From assembly GCA_029834535.1 (NCBI GenBank), contig JAQMWT010000139.1:1-64000 (forward strand): a stretch of DNA of 64,000 bases. The letters run 5' to 3'. The translations under genes and the position numbers were made by a program. Origin of the DNA: Chrysophaeum taylorii. Its lineage: Eukaryota; Sar; Pelagophyceae; Pelagomonadales; Pelagomonadaceae. Shown in pieces: positions 35,658 through 46,137 of this stretch. How positions within the stretch are numbered: position 1 is the first letter of the stretch; each line of letters begins with the position of its first letter. A model generated the notes under the pieces. It was not told the origin of the DNA, did not search any database, and worked only from the letters and a program-made list of their open reading frames with translations.

Positions 35658-37856
35658 TTACGACGACGACGACGACGACGACGAATCCTCGTCGTCGTCT
35701 ACCTCCTCCACCACCACCTCCACCTCCACCACCTCCTCCTCCTCATCGGCGGGGGGTTCGAGCTGCTCGATGGGACGCGGTCGGAGCGGCGTGGTGTCGG
35801 CCGCCGTGGTGTCTTCGTAGAGGTAGACGAGGTCCTCGAGGTAGGCCCGCTGCTGCGCCGTGGTCTCCGGCGAGAGAGGGTCGGCGAACTGCTCCTCCCC
35901 ATCTTCTTCGGCCGGGCGGCGTACCCGGACGGGGGGTTGCGGGGGTATGGGGACCTGGTCGAGTTTGACGTCGGGGAAGTCGGCGTCGAAAATGGCCTGG
36001 AGCGTCGCGAGGTCGGTCTCGTCGCCGAGCGTGGTGACGATGCCGCGCGCGAGTTGGCCGATGCGGCCGGCGCGTCCCGCTTGGTGCGCGTAGGCGACGG
36101 AAGTGACGGGCTCCTCGTCGGTGGAGACGGGCGCGCCGAGGATGAAGCAATGGGTGACGTTTGGAAAGGAGAGGCCGCGGGCGGCGCGCGCGGCGGTGAC
36201 GAGGACGGTCGCGCCGGCCTTGGCGGCGGCCTGCGTGAAGTCGGCGTTGGCCTCGGAGAGGTCGGTGCGGGCGAAGGACTGCGCGGTGTCTATGGGCGAT
36301 CCGCCGAGGCTCGGGAGGAGGGCCGCCACGGCGTGCTCCCCCCACAAGGCCCTCCGGAGCTTGGGGGCCGCCTCGCGCGCTGCAGGTTCGTCGACGCAAA
36401 AGACGACGCAACGCGGCCGCGGGAGCGACTTATCCGACTCCCAGTCGAGGAGATCGCGACGCATGATGCGCGCCAGGACGCCGAGACGGCGCCAGTCCTC
36501 AACCACAACGAAGCGGTGCTCGAGGCTCGGCGGCAGCGAGATGGCGCGGCGGTCGGAGAGGACGTCCCTGGCGGGGGCGGCCGACGCGTCGTCGACGAGG
36601 TAATCCTCGTCGTCGAGCCAGACCTGGCCCGAGGGCTCGACGATCGAAACGGCGCGCCCTTTCTCGAGCAAAGCGCGGAGGGCGGGCGACTGGCGGCTGA
36701 GCGTCGCGCCGACGAGGATCCGCTGCGCCGTCGACGGGGTCTCGAGGCTGCGGAGCGCCCCGGCGGTGATATCGCCGCACGCGTCGGCCTCGTCGACGAC
36801 GACGAACTCGAGGCGAGACGCGTCGAAGAGGCGGTGCGGGCCCATTTTGGCGAGGTCGCCGATCGCCTCGGCGAGGGTCCCGGCGTCGGCGATCAAAAAG
36901 TCGCAGTCCATCAGGTCGTCGTAGACGGGGTCGTCGTCGTCGACGTTTTCGTCGGACTCCTCGAAGAGCTCCTTGTGCTTGGCGTCGCGGAGCACGGCAG
37001 CCTTGACGGCCCGGTGGGCGTCGGCGTCCGAGGCGAGCGCGGCGACGCGCACGCCCTTTGGCCCGACGTACGAAAAGAGCGACGCCTTGTCGCCGGGGAA
37101 GTACGTCTGGCGCGCGTTGCCTCCGACGAGAGAGAAGACGGCCGTCGCGAGCTGCATCGCGAGCGCCTTGGAGGGCGCGACGATCAACGCGAACGGCGGA
37201 CCGCGCGGCGGCGCGAGGCTCGCGAGGCGCGACGCCGCCGTCCGCGCGCTCGTCCGCAGCGCCGGGCTCAGCGCCTCCATGGCGGCCGCCGGCGTCAACA
37301 AGCTCGCGTTCTGCACGGCGAGCGCCGTCGCTCGCTCGCGCGCCTCGAGCTCGCTCGTCAGCGACGCCGCGATCGGCGCCAGAAACGCCAGGCTCTTCCC
37401 GGAGCCCGTCGGCGCCCGGATCACCAGATCCACCGGCGCCTCCTCGGCTTGCCTCGTCGCGCTCAACGCTCGCGCTTGGATCGTCGTCGGGTACCGCATC
37501 CCGAGGTCGTTCAGCCGCTTGCTCAACCACGCCGGAGCGCCGTTCGCCGCCCAGTCCCCCCGAGACCCCAACGGCTGCAGCGCGTCGATTCGTTTCTTGC
37601 ACGCTGCCGCCATCGCGTAGTCCTCCCGCGCGACCGCGGCGTTCATCTCGGTCATTAACAAGTTCAGGTCGTCGGGCAGCGACGTTGCGTCGGGGCTCGT
37701 GCTCGCCGCCACGCGCGCGAGCCGCCGCCGCCGCCGCCCCAGACCCCCGTCGTGCGCGCATGGGGCACACACCAAACCGCACACCACATGCCCGATCACC
37801 ACCAGCCCGCGGATCCTGCGCCAACTGAGCAGAAAAAACGACGAAGACGACGACAT
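35658..37856 (-). CDS. DEAD-box RNA helicase with N-terminal UVR motif, probably plastid-targeted
   Basis: Start at Met 37856 (MSSSSSFFLLSWRRIRG), which gives a hydrophobic leader (GLVVIGHVVCGLVCAPCAH) and then a basic region, as in signal-plus-transit peptides; the frame is open back to Met 37970. The product has 732 residues. After the leader comes a UVR-like helix pair (LLMTEMNAAVAREDYAMAAA). The helicase core follows: motif I APTGSGKSLAFLAP, motif II VVVDEADAC, motif III GATLS (usually SAT), and motif VI AHQAGRAGRIGQ (usually HRxGRxGR). The acidic C-terminus ends in a Ser run. Predicted ATP-dependent RNA remodeller in the plastid, where UVR domains also occur in Clp/EXECUTER-type proteins. 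An unusual substitution set suggests a divergent DEAD subfamily. Confidence 0.8.
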   Translation of the reverse strand: MSSSSSFFLLSWRRIRGLVVIGHVVCGLVCAPCAHDGGLGRRRRRLARVAASTSPDATSLPDDLNLLMTEMNAAVAREDYAMAAACKKRIDALQPLGSRGDWAANGAPAWLSKRLNDLGMRYPTTIQARALSATRQAEEAPVDLVIRAPTGSGKSLAFLAPIAASLTSELEARERATALAVQNASLLTPAAAMEALSPALRTSARTAASRLASLAPPRGPPFALIVAPSKALAMQLATAVFSLVGGNARQTYFPGDKASLFSYVGPKGVRVAALASDADAHRAVKAAVLRDAKHKELFEESDENVDDDDPVYDDLMDCDFLIADAGTLAEAIGDLAKMGPHRLFDASRLEFVVVDEADACGDITAGALRSLETPSTAQRILVGATLSRQSPALRALLEKGRAVSIVEPSGQVWLDDEDYLVDDASAAPARDVLSDRRAISLPPSLEHRFVVVEDWRRLGVLARIMRRDLLDWESDKSLPRPRCVVFCVDEPAAREAAPKLRRALWGEHAVAALLPSLGGSPIDTAQSFARTDLSEANADFTQAAAKAGATVLVTAARAARGLSFPNVTHCFILGAPVSTDEEPVTSVAYAHQAGRAGRIGQLARGIVTTLGDETDLATLQAIFDADFPDVKLDQVPIPPQPPVRVRRPAEEDGEEQFADPLSPETTAQQRAYLEDLVYLYEDTTAADTTPLRPRPIEQLEPPADEEEEVVEVEVVVEEVDDDEDSSSSSSSS

Positions 37857-38025
37857 GAGATGATGGTGGTCGTGCTTCTTGCGCGGCGACTTTCGAACGA
37901 ATCCCTCCCTTCCTTCCTTGCTTTGGCATTGAAATAAATGCAAGACAAAAGGGTTAATTGTATCAATCAAGGTCGACGAGACTCGTAGGGAAGATGGAGG
38001 GATGGGGTATCCCGGAGTTATTTAT

Positions 38026-39669
38026 TTATTGACGCCGCCCTGATTTTCGGCATCCCCCCGAGCGCACCCAGTCGGCGGCGGCGGATGGCCTGCGGCGGAG
38101 AGGTAAGGAAAGCATCGTCAGTCGCATGCCACACCTGAGCCGGACGTATTGCGCGAGGGGCCAGCTGGAGTCGGCGCGGAGGCACCGAAAGTCGGGGCTC
38201 TGGTCGCGGAGGTATTCGTCGTTCGAGGGCCAATTGTGCTGCGTGCGGGCGTCCCCGACGAACTGGAAAATAGGGTCGTAGAGAAAGGTCGTGGTGCGAC
38301 GGTGGACGACGGCCGCGGCGAGCTCGGAGAACGTCGACGACAGCGCGCCGACGAGGACGCGCGCGTTCGCGAGGAGGTAGAAGTCGACGGCCGAGAGCCA
38401 TCGCTCGGGGCCCAGGGGTCCCCAGTCGCGGCCGGCGCGGACTGCTTGCACGTCCGTGCGCGCGATCGCCTTGAGGCGTTGGCGCTCGCCGTAGTCGACG
38501 GCCGACGCGTTGACGTACGAAAACCTCAAGTCTGAGCGCCCGGTCGCCCGTTCAATCTTGGCGATGAGCAACGGCAGGCGCTCAGGCTGCTCGGTGGCGA
38601 GGAACACGGCGATCCCCGGCGCTCGCAGTCTCTCGACGCGCTTCAGAGCTGCCGCGACGCACGCGGCCGCGTTGTCCTCGAGAAGCTCGAGCCTGAAGAG
38701 GCGTCGCGACATGTCGCGAGGAGAACGCACGGTTGGTAACGACGATGGCGGACGTGCACGCCGAGGTCGAAGATGCGGCCAGGCGGCAACTCGGCGTCGA
38801 GAATCGGCGAGAGCACCTGAGTATCCTGCGACCGACGTCGTCGCGACGCGAGGGCGCGACGCACTTCGGTGCGCCGCGGTTGCGGCGAGAGGAGAGCGTC
38901 GTAGAGGAGACCCCAGGTGTTGACGCCGCTCGTACCGAAGAGGACATCGAGTCTGGCGGCGACCTCTGGCGGCGTCGCGCGGACGCGCGCGAGCGGAGCG
39001 AGCCACGTGACGGCCGCCCGCACGTGCACGAACGGTGCATCGCCGCGTCCGAGCGCGTTCGCGTCGCACAGGAGCCACCGGACGCCCTCTCCGCACGCGT
39101 CCGCGCGCAAGCACTCGGCGTTCATGGGAAAGAACGACCGGACGGCCTCGGCCGCGTCGCAACCGCACGACGCGCAACCGCGAGCCGCGGCGAACCTGCG
39201 CGCTCATTCCGAGGCTCCCCGACGCACTACTCACGCCGCCAGCACCGGTCCTTTGCCTACGCGGGCGATGAGAGACCACGCGGCGGGCTATTCGCTCACG
39301 GGGCCACCGCACGAATCCGAGGTACTTCCAAAACCCCGCCTTGAACTTTTTGTCGTCGCCGACGAGAAGCGTGCGGTTGGTCGCGATCGCGAGCGCCAAC
39401 GCGTTGAGGGCGACGTTCACCGAATTCGCGAGCCCGCGGCCCCAAAAGTCCGCCGAGATAAACTGTCGCGAGCACGGGGCGGACCGCACAGCAGCGGCCA
39501 GCGCCTCCGTCGGCACCGAGTGCCGAGCAACGTACTCATCGATGAGAGCTGCGGCGTTGGCCTCGTCGACTCCAAAGCGCACATTTTTTTCCTCCTCCTT
39601 GTTGCCGGTCACAGCCGACACGGTCAGGGCTGCAGCCAGAAGAACTATGTTGGCGGCGGCGGCGCGCAT
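38026..39669 (-). CDS. Secreted/Golgi fucosyltransferase-like glycosyltransferase
   Basis: Five exons: 39669-39300, 39256-39235 (22-nt microexon), 39195-38731, 38692-38135, 38089-38026; introns 43, 39, 38 and 45 nt. The 492-residue product begins with a signal peptide (MRAAAANIVLLAAALTVSAV). It then has SADFWGRGLANSVNVALNAL, FGTSGVNTWGLLYDALL, FDLGVHVRHRRYQP, APGIAVFLATEQPERL, and VLVGALSSTFSELAAAVVHR. The G-V-H-V-R motif and the later 'TEQP...' and 'S-S-T-F-S' elements resemble the GT-B donor half of GT23 (FUT8-like) and GT37/GT65 fucosyltransferases. The donor is probably GDP-fucose, inferred. The whole reading frame is only continuous after removing all four introns. Confidence 0.7.
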   Translation of the reverse strand: MRAAAANIVLLAAALTVSAVTGNKEEEKNVRFGVDEANAAALIDEYVARHSVPTEALAAAVRSAPCSRQFISADFWGRGLANSVNVALNALALAIATNRTLLVGDDKKFKAGFWKYLGFVRWPRERIARRVVSHRPRRQRTGAGGVSSASGSLGMSAQVRRGSRLRVVRLRRGRGRPVVLSHERRVLARGRVRRGRPVAPVRRERARTRRCTVRARAGGRHVARSARARPRDAARGRRQTRCPLRYERRQHLGSPLRRSPLAATAAHRSASRPRVATTSVAGYSGALADSRRRVAAWPHLRPRRARPPSSLPTVRSPRDMSRRLFRLELLEDNAAACVAAALKRVERLRAPGIAVFLATEQPERLPLLIAKIERATGRSDLRFSYVNASAVDYGERQRLKAIARTDVQAVRAGRDWGPLGPERWLSAVDFYLLANARVLVGALSSTFSELAAAVVHRRTTTFLYDPIFQFVGDARTQHNWPSNDEYLRDQSPDFRCLRADSSWPLAQYVRLRCGMRLTMLSLPLRRRPSAAADWVRSGGCRKSGRRQ

Positions 39670-39739
39670 CGTCGTCCGATTAAGTAACGAAATCTTCTGG
39701 GACTTTTCCGCGGTAACGACCTAATTTACGAGCAACACG

Positions 39740-41233
39740 ATGGTGCGCTACCGCTCATCTCCATCATCGCGCCGGTGCGCACTCTCCAGAGGACAAGTCG
39801 TTTGCGCTGCCGCCGGCATCCTGTGCCTCGCCGTGCTGATCCACGTGCATGTCGCTTTGCATGCGAGCCACACGATGGCATCGCTTGCAGCTGAGCTTGA
39901 CACCCACTTATCGTCGTCTTCGTGGGCCGGTCGCGGGGCCTCGCGCATGACTCTACCCAGACGCCGTCGCTGGGAAACATGCGGGAACGTCAATCTCTTC
40001 GTCGCCATCCAATCCGAGGCGTCTACCGCTGGGGCAGCCAGGCGCGCCGGCGCGCGCGACACCTGGCTCAAATGGATGGCCGACGTCCAGGACAAGGTCG
40101 ACTATCGCTTTTTTGTGAGCACGAGCAACATCAGCGAAACGATAGGGCGCAACGACGTGGTATTGCGGCCATCCTCTGCGAAGTCGTCCACCGACTCCAC
40201 CTGGGACGACGAACTCTGGGCGCTTCGCTGGGCTCTATCGGGGCCGGCTGCCAATTTCACCAGGTTCCTTACGGTGAGCGACGACTCGCTCGTGTGCCTT
40301 CATCGCGTTGTCGAAGAGCTCTCACGACGGCCGAGCGAACGCTTCGTCTGGGGACGATATTCGTGCAACGACGCGGACGCCTCGAGATCGGCCCGCTCGC
40401 GCAAAGACGCGCGGCTGCACCTCCACGACGGATTCCTCGCCATTACGCGCGACGTTGCCGAATTGATTGAAATTATGCTTTTTCGACGAGGAGACACCCT
40501 CTCCGCGCCCATTGATCTCGGGATCCTCTTTCCCTTGCTTGACTTGACAATTCTTGACGACCAGCGACGGCTCGTCGGGCCCTTTGAGACCACGAAATGG
40601 CTCGACGACCTTGCCATCGCGTCTAAAAAGACGGAGAGGCGAACAGCTGTGCATTTTTGCCAACGATTTGTTTGGGCTGGCGCCCTCGCCGGCGGGAACT
40701 GGACCCAGCCCCGAGATCCTGGCGTTTTGGAAAATAGTAGTCCGAGGGATACCTGCCGTCGTCGTCCCTGCGTCAACGCGACCCACGACAGCTTTGGTGT
40801 CAACAAGACGACGCGTCGCACACCGTCGAGGCAGCACACGACGGTTACGACAGTAGATCGGGAGCCTGTCGCTGTAGTCGCGACGCGGAACGTAACGGCC
40901 GAGGATGTTGAACGCAGCGTCGAGCGTTCCATATTCGACGCGTTGTGGCGCGCTCTCAACAATCAACCTAATGCCTCGATATATCGAAGGCGAAAGCTAC
41001 TCGACGGTCTGGCGGCAGCAGCCGAAACACCCATCCCGCAACAACGAGATCTCATCACGCCTAAAACGGAATCAGTCCGAAACATCGCTGCGGTCTCGGA
41101 GGAGAACGCTAGAAACACGCGAGTAGGAGCCAAATCTGAACGCGCTCCAAGATTGACGTTGCTCGAACGAGCGAAGGAACATAGAGGAAGACGTCACGGG
41201 ATTCAACGAACATCTACCTCCAGAGTTTCGTGA
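39740..41233 (+). CDS. GT31-like galactosyltransferase, type II membrane protein
   Basis: A 497-residue single-exon protein. A membrane anchor lies at about residues 19-42 (QVVCAAAGILCLAVLIHVHV). The lumenal domain shows GT31 features: LFVAIQSEASTAGAARRAGA, then RDTWLKWM (the RxxIRxTW-type element), YRFFVST, a DxD-like LTVSDDSLVCLHRVVEEL, RFVWGRY, and HDGFLAITRDVAELI. The family transfers galactose or N-acetylhexosamine in beta-1,3 linkage in the Golgi. After about residue 330 the tail is low-complexity and of uncertain value. It is divergent from the fucosyltransferase-like gene, 70 bp apart, and in tandem with a sulfotransferase. Confidence 0.72.
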   Translation: MVRYRSSPSSRRCALSRGQVVCAAAGILCLAVLIHVHVALHASHTMASLAAELDTHLSSSSWAGRGASRMTLPRRRRWETCGNVNLFVAIQSEASTAGAARRAGARDTWLKWMADVQDKVDYRFFVSTSNISETIGRNDVVLRPSSAKSSTDSTWDDELWALRWALSGPAANFTRFLTVSDDSLVCLHRVVEELSRRPSERFVWGRYSCNDADASRSARSRKDARLHLHDGFLAITRDVAELIEIMLFRRGDTLSAPIDLGILFPLLDLTILDDQRRLVGPFETTKWLDDLAIASKKTERRTAVHFCQRFVWAGALAGGNWTQPRDPGVLENSSPRDTCRRRPCVNATHDSFGVNKTTRRTPSRQHTTVTTVDREPVAVVATRNVTAEDVERSVERSIFDALWRALNNQPNASIYRRRKLLDGLAAAAETPIPQQRDLITPKTESVRNIAAVSEENARNTRVGAKSERAPRLTLLERAKEHRGRRHGIQRTSTSRVS

Positions 41234-41402
41234 GTGTGGAACTGCTGACGACGGGTAGCTTGAATGACCGCCAGATATAACTCAGGCGCCGCGGGTCCGG
41301 ATATTCCACAAACTCAGCGAAAAAAGGACGCGCAAACACGTAAGTCAACCTTCCCGCTTTGTTTGTAAAACCGGGCACTGAAACTACAGGTTAGAGAGGC
41401 CC

Positions 41403-43077
41403 ATGGCATTTAGGTCTGGCTTTGACTCGAAACCATCGAATTATCAATCACGACCTAAGCGTATCATAGAGAGCGTGAAGAGGAGTGATATACCCACCCA
41501 ACGACGAGGCCAACGCGCGACGACAACACGATCGATCGCTTCCTCATTCTCGTCCTACTTGTCACAAAGGTGAGGTCGAATCATGCGCCTACATACGACA
41601 TATTTCCTTCGTGTGCAGGTCTACGCCATCGAAAGACCTGCGTCAGATCTTGTTTGACACAATGGGCGTCGATGGCTGGCCGGCCATGCACTTTGACATC
41701 AGTCGGAGTGATTACGCTGTGCTGACGCCAATTTGTGGCACGCCGCCTGTGAGCGTATTTCGGCGGCCGAAAGTTAGCGAAACTGAAGCTATTGCGGCAA
41801 GATCCGTTCAAAGCTCAAAAGCACGCCGGGTTACAATCTCAAGGTATCAAAGAATGCAGTTTGTTACGTTGTTTCTCGACCTTTACGACGAGGGCGCCGT
41901 GCGCAACATCACGGAGCGCGTCGAGACACGGGCTAGGTTGCGAGCATGTTCATTTGATGTAGACTGCCTATGGTCGACGATTCGGTGGACGGTTCTTCGT
42001 CTTTTATGGCGCGAGATAGATCTGCGGCGAGCCAGAGCCTGTGAACCTTCGTCTGTCGCCGTGCTGCGTGATTGCGGGCAGTTTCGCGAACGAACCTTCA
42101 GGAATGAATCGTCCCCACCCTCCGTTCTCGCGAGTTTTCCCGGTTCGGGAAACACGTGGGTTCGTCTTTTGCTTGAGTACAGCACCGGCGTTTTCACGGG
42201 AAGTATCTACGATGACATCGATCTGATGAAATTGTTGCCGGGCGAGGGCGCCGACGGAAGCGGCGTGATCGCCATAAAGGCGCATGTCCTCCCCTCCAAG
42301 TACCTTACGCAGACTGGTGCCGTTCGTGTTCTCTTACTCGTAAGAAATCCCTTTGACGCGATCTGGGCGGAATACCAACGCCGACACAGTGGCAGCCACG
42401 TCGCAGTCACTGAGCTTTCCAATCACGTTATCCTCACATTTGGTCGCTTTGCTCAGTGCATGGCCTGCAAGTGGATTCGCTACACTCTTGTCCACGCAAA
42501 TCTCGCACTCACCAGCGTTAAGGAGAAATTGCTTGTCGTGCGTTACGAGGATGTGGTGAGCGACACCATCGCGACGCTGCATCGGATGCTGCGTTTTCTT
42601 GGCGTTGGTATGCAGAGTCAAAAAAAATACTATTGCTAGCTTTTCGTGACACGCGCGCATAGACCACACAAGAAAAACCGAATATCGAGCGCCTTCAGTG
42701 CGCAAAGTAAGTCGAGTTGTCAACTCGAGTTGTTCCGAGCTCTTTGCTGTTGACCCGACAGACCGGCCCGCAGGGTGTTGTCCCACGATCCTCGGGTCAA
42801 GCGCAAACGTCGAGTCAGCTCGTACGAGATCTTTGCCAAATTGCCGGAACAAGCATGCGCGATCTGGAGCTTGCTTTCTTCCACCCCCGAGACCCGTGCG
42901 TGGCTCAAGATTTTGGGGTACGTTCGCACCTATGGAACCATCATCGTGCTTGAAGCTCTTCGACAGGTACGAGAACATGATGGCTTCCGAGTTCACGTGC
43001 AGAGCCCAACCGAGACAGCGATACCAAATGTGCAATCTCGTTCACATACACTACGCCGACGCCCCGACATCCAGTGA
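41403..43077 (+). CDS. WSCD-type sulfotransferase
   Basis: Four exons: 41403-41569, 41619-42603, 42663-42706, 42774-43077; introns 49, 59 and 67 nt (the 59-nt one uses GTTGGT as donor). The 499-residue product has the PAPS 5'-phosphosulfate loop ASFPGSGNTWVRLLLEYSTG, the 3'-phosphate loop VLLLVRNPFDAIWAEYQRR, and LLVVRYEDVVSD. Splicing continues MLRFLGTTQEKPNIERLQCA and then SYEIFAKLPEQACAIWSLLS, matching the C-terminal helix pattern of WSCD1/2 and related sulfotransferases. It would sulfate a Golgi glycan. No transmembrane anchor is obvious at the modelled N-terminus. Codon use is less GC3-biased than in neighbouring genes. The last exon's end is less certain. Confidence 0.7.
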
Positions 43078-43797
43078 CTCGTGTGGCACTTTGTCTGCTG
43101 GAACCTCGAGTGTGTACCGTTCATCCACGGCTAAGATGGTGTCATCGCGAAGAGGCAGCACACGCTACTTCACTCCGCGAGGATCATCAGTCCGCAATCG
43201 ATCTTCTCTCAGACCTTTCGTGCCACGCACCCATACTTCAAGTCATCATGGAACTCTCAGAAATGGTAACTTGATGATGCGCGTCGGCGAGCACACGAAG
43301 CAACGCTCACGAAACATGACAAACTACATCCTAGAACCTGACGGAGGCCACGAAGCCGATGAGCCTATTCCCGGCGAAGCGTACGACACGCAATTGCTTT
43401 CAGTCGAGTACACTGATGATGACACCTCTACCTCCACTAATGTTTCGCACCCGGAGATCGGCCCAGTCTCTGCGGGATCGGGGTCGAACGTGGCGTCACA
43501 GCACGCTCACACGATCACCTCCGAATCTGATGAGTCTCGCGCAAGACACGATGTAGCGACATATGAAACCCAAAGGCCCGAACGTGGAGCTCGAGTCTAT
43601 CGCAAAGCAGAATCAAAAACTGAGAATCGTGGCGCAACAGACGATGAGCGGGCTAGTAGTGTCCAGGTAGTCACCATCTTAGATGATTTGAGCAACTAAT
43701 AAAAGCAGAGTCGCGCCACATGCGGCTGTTATTACTGTATGCTCGAGGGAAGTGAAGCGGCTAAAATTTGGTCTTCCATTGGAATTAGGGATCCGTC

Positions 43798-44052
43798 AAG
43801 TTTGGTCAAAAAGTTTGGAAAATTTCTTTCATGTTTGCTCGATTTTGATGTATGATTAAGGAAAAACTCACATGTGTGGTCACTTTCCATAGAAGTTAGG
43901 TCAGTTAAGTTTGGTCACCCGAAGTTGCATTAAGTTTGATCAATCAACCTTCAAGTTTGATTAATTTCCTTGTAAGTTTGGTCAACAAGTTTGATCACTA
44001 CTCCTCAAACTTCCACAGTATTGACCAAACTTCGGCTTTTAAATCAAACTGG
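43798..44052. repeat. AAGTTTGGTCA motif array, left
   Basis: At least eight copies or near-copies of aagtttgrtca or its reverse complement within about 250 bp, for example at about 43,799, 43,907, 43,932, 43,952, 43,973 and 43,987, and an inverted ttgaccaaactt at about 44,022. Spacing is irregular. Related motifs recur at 44,925-44,992 and 46,138-46,220. Confidence 0.75.
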
Positions 44053-44273
44053 AGGCTTTTAAGGGGCGCGTGAGCGCTTTGGTGCGAAAATGCTTTAAAA
44101 ACGAGAGCTAGTGCTGCAGCTACGCAGAATCTACCGTGGCGTTACACGCGCGGCATGGACACCCCCCCATGACCGCCTTAGAAGGAGGTCCGTCCTAAGA
44201 CAGCACGGCGATACGCAAGGAGAGCGGGCAGCGACACGCGGCCCCGAGAGCAGATTCCCACGGCTTGGCGTAC

Positions 44274-44881
44274 TTAAGCTGGGCCCATTCTCGTACTTTC
44301 CATCGTTCGTAGAAGCCACCCAAACCGCGACTCACCACGGTGGTGTTGCCGAGGTCGTGCGTCATTCTTCAACAACAAGCGGACATAGGACACCAGACTT
44401 ACACGGTCTGCGTGAGACGGATCACCCCATTCTGCATCCCAAAACTCGAGAGGGAGCGCGTCTTTGATAATCGACTCGGGGTTGAGAACGCGAAACTCGA
44501 CGACCTCGAGAAACTGCGCGAGCACCCCCTCGAGCACCCAAAGATTGTAGTCCCACACTTGTGCGGGACCGTACAGGACCACGTTCAGGAGTTCCTCACC
44601 GTCGCGTACCCGACCCGGAGTTAGCTGTCCAGCTTGATCATGGGACGGCAACGCGAGCACGTGCCGTTACGCCAGCATAAACAACTCGCACGACCGTAAG
44701 AGAACACCTCCTTATCCTCCTCCTCCTCGCGCATCTCGACAACCCCGCCCTGCCGCAAGATCTCCCCGGGAGCTGCTGCTGCACCGTCGAGCACTGTACG
44801 AGAAAGTCGGCAAATACAAGCTGCGGCGCGAAGGGATGTCAAGACGTCGACAGCCTCGTTCCGGAAGATCGCCGACACCAC
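44274..44881 (-). CDS. Unassigned two-exon open frame in the accessory island
   Basis: Reverse strand. Upstream frame MVSAIFRNEAVDVLTSLRAA ... EMREEEEDKE. Downstream frame LTPGRVRDGEELLNVVLYGP, AQVWDYNLWVLEGVLAQFLE, and DPSHADRVSLVSYVRLLL. A GT-AG intron of about 90 nt (about 44,712 to 44,624) would join them in phase. A GTGAGT donor at about 44,342 may lead to a further exon I could not place. The middle part is clearly protein-like and distantly recalls DxD glycosyltransferases (ADRVSLVSYVRLLL), but this is weak. Confidence 0.35.
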
Positions 44882-44924
44882 CCTGTAATTCTAACCCAGT
44901 CATCAGTACGAGTCTAAAATATGA

Positions 44925-44992
44925 CAAGTTTGATGTGATTGTTCGAAATTTGATCACACCAAATTGAATGCCTCCAAGTTTGACCATACACA
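44925..44992. repeat. AAGTTTGGTCA motif cluster, middle
   Basis: Three to four degenerate copies (aagtttgatgtga, aatttgatcacac, aagtttgaccata) within 70 bp upstream of repeat A copy 2. Confidence 0.6.
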
Positions 44993-45219
44993 CGCATCAA
45001 CATGCGAACACTCGCAGAACAACATATACAAACAAGGCCTGCGCAAGACAACGCTGATACCACGCTGTTTCGTCGCCAAGATTATTCGGATGCGCTTAGT
45101 TCGATGTTTATGACAGACTACAGCGAACGATCCCGGTTCGTCATCTGCGTGCCTTTAGCGGATGACATTGCAGATGTCTATCAAACGCATATGCCGAGAA
45201 GAGCCGCCTGACAGACTGA

Positions 45220-45540
45220 ATAACTAACTAACTAACTTCAGACCTCTCCCGAGCATGGGAGCCAGGCCGGACCGGCAGGAGCCGGTGCGGAATCACAGAG
45301 GCAAATCACGCAGTTGTGGGGCAGAGGCGAGGGACGAGGACGGACTCGTTGATGGTGGACCGCCACTGCGCGGTCTTGTGCGAGGTCGTGCAAAAGCGTC
45401 GCAGGCCGCGGACGTGTTGGTCCACGAACAATCGACCTGTCCGTCGCGCTCTGCCCAACCGAGCGAACCCCATCCCAACACGGACTTTCCGGGTGCTAAC
45501 CGGCCAGCGAGCCGCCTGACTTGCCCTCCATAAAGCCCTT
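45220..45540 (-). mobile_element. Dispersed repeat A, copy 2, with (AGTT)n tail
   Basis: Reverse-orientation copy of 22,340-22,697. The tail (aactaactaactaac on the forward strand) and the adjacent block of about 60 bp are nearly identical to copy 1. The inner 250 bp are recognisable (for example ggccggttagcacccggaaa against ggccggttggcagccggaac) but much diverged. Confidence 0.5.
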
Positions 45541-46137
45541 GATGAGGACCGACACGGCCTCGCAGAAGTGCTTCGCGCGATAGCTGGATCTTTGTCGGCA
45601 AGAAGGTTCGGAGCAGGTGTGCCTTTTAGCACACGTGACGGTATTTTCTACTTGCACATCACAACGAGCAGCACGCACATAAACGCTGCATCTTGCATAT
45701 AGCACTTGAACGACAGCGCTGTCGCGCTGTAGACCATGTTGTACACGCCGTCAACTTGCCGCCCGTGTCGAACATCATCTGCTGCAAGTCGGCCTCGAGA
45801 ACACACCTGCTGAACTTGGCATCTTGGTCAGATCGAGTAAAGTGGAGCCTCGTATTTGCGCGCTCTGAGCTGCGACAGCGTACTCGGCGATCTCTCATAG
45901 TCGTTTACCTTCGCCTGGGCACGCGACTTCTTGTTTTCTTTCTCGGCGTCGTGGTCAACCGACGTCGGCGTGTTACCACCACGCTCCCGCTCGACCTGAG
46001 CGAAGCCCGCATCGATATCGTGTTCGTTTCGAAGTCGAAGGACGATCCGGAGTCACAGCGCGACGTGCAGAACCGCTGAAAGCTTGATCACGGCGGGCCT
46101 TGTTTTGTCATCGAACCGTATGTTTGCTCTCTGAGAG

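Noticed and set aside
35937-37658. 573-codon forward open frame opposite the DEAD-box helicase
   Set aside because: Antisense shadow of a gene with all helicase motifs.
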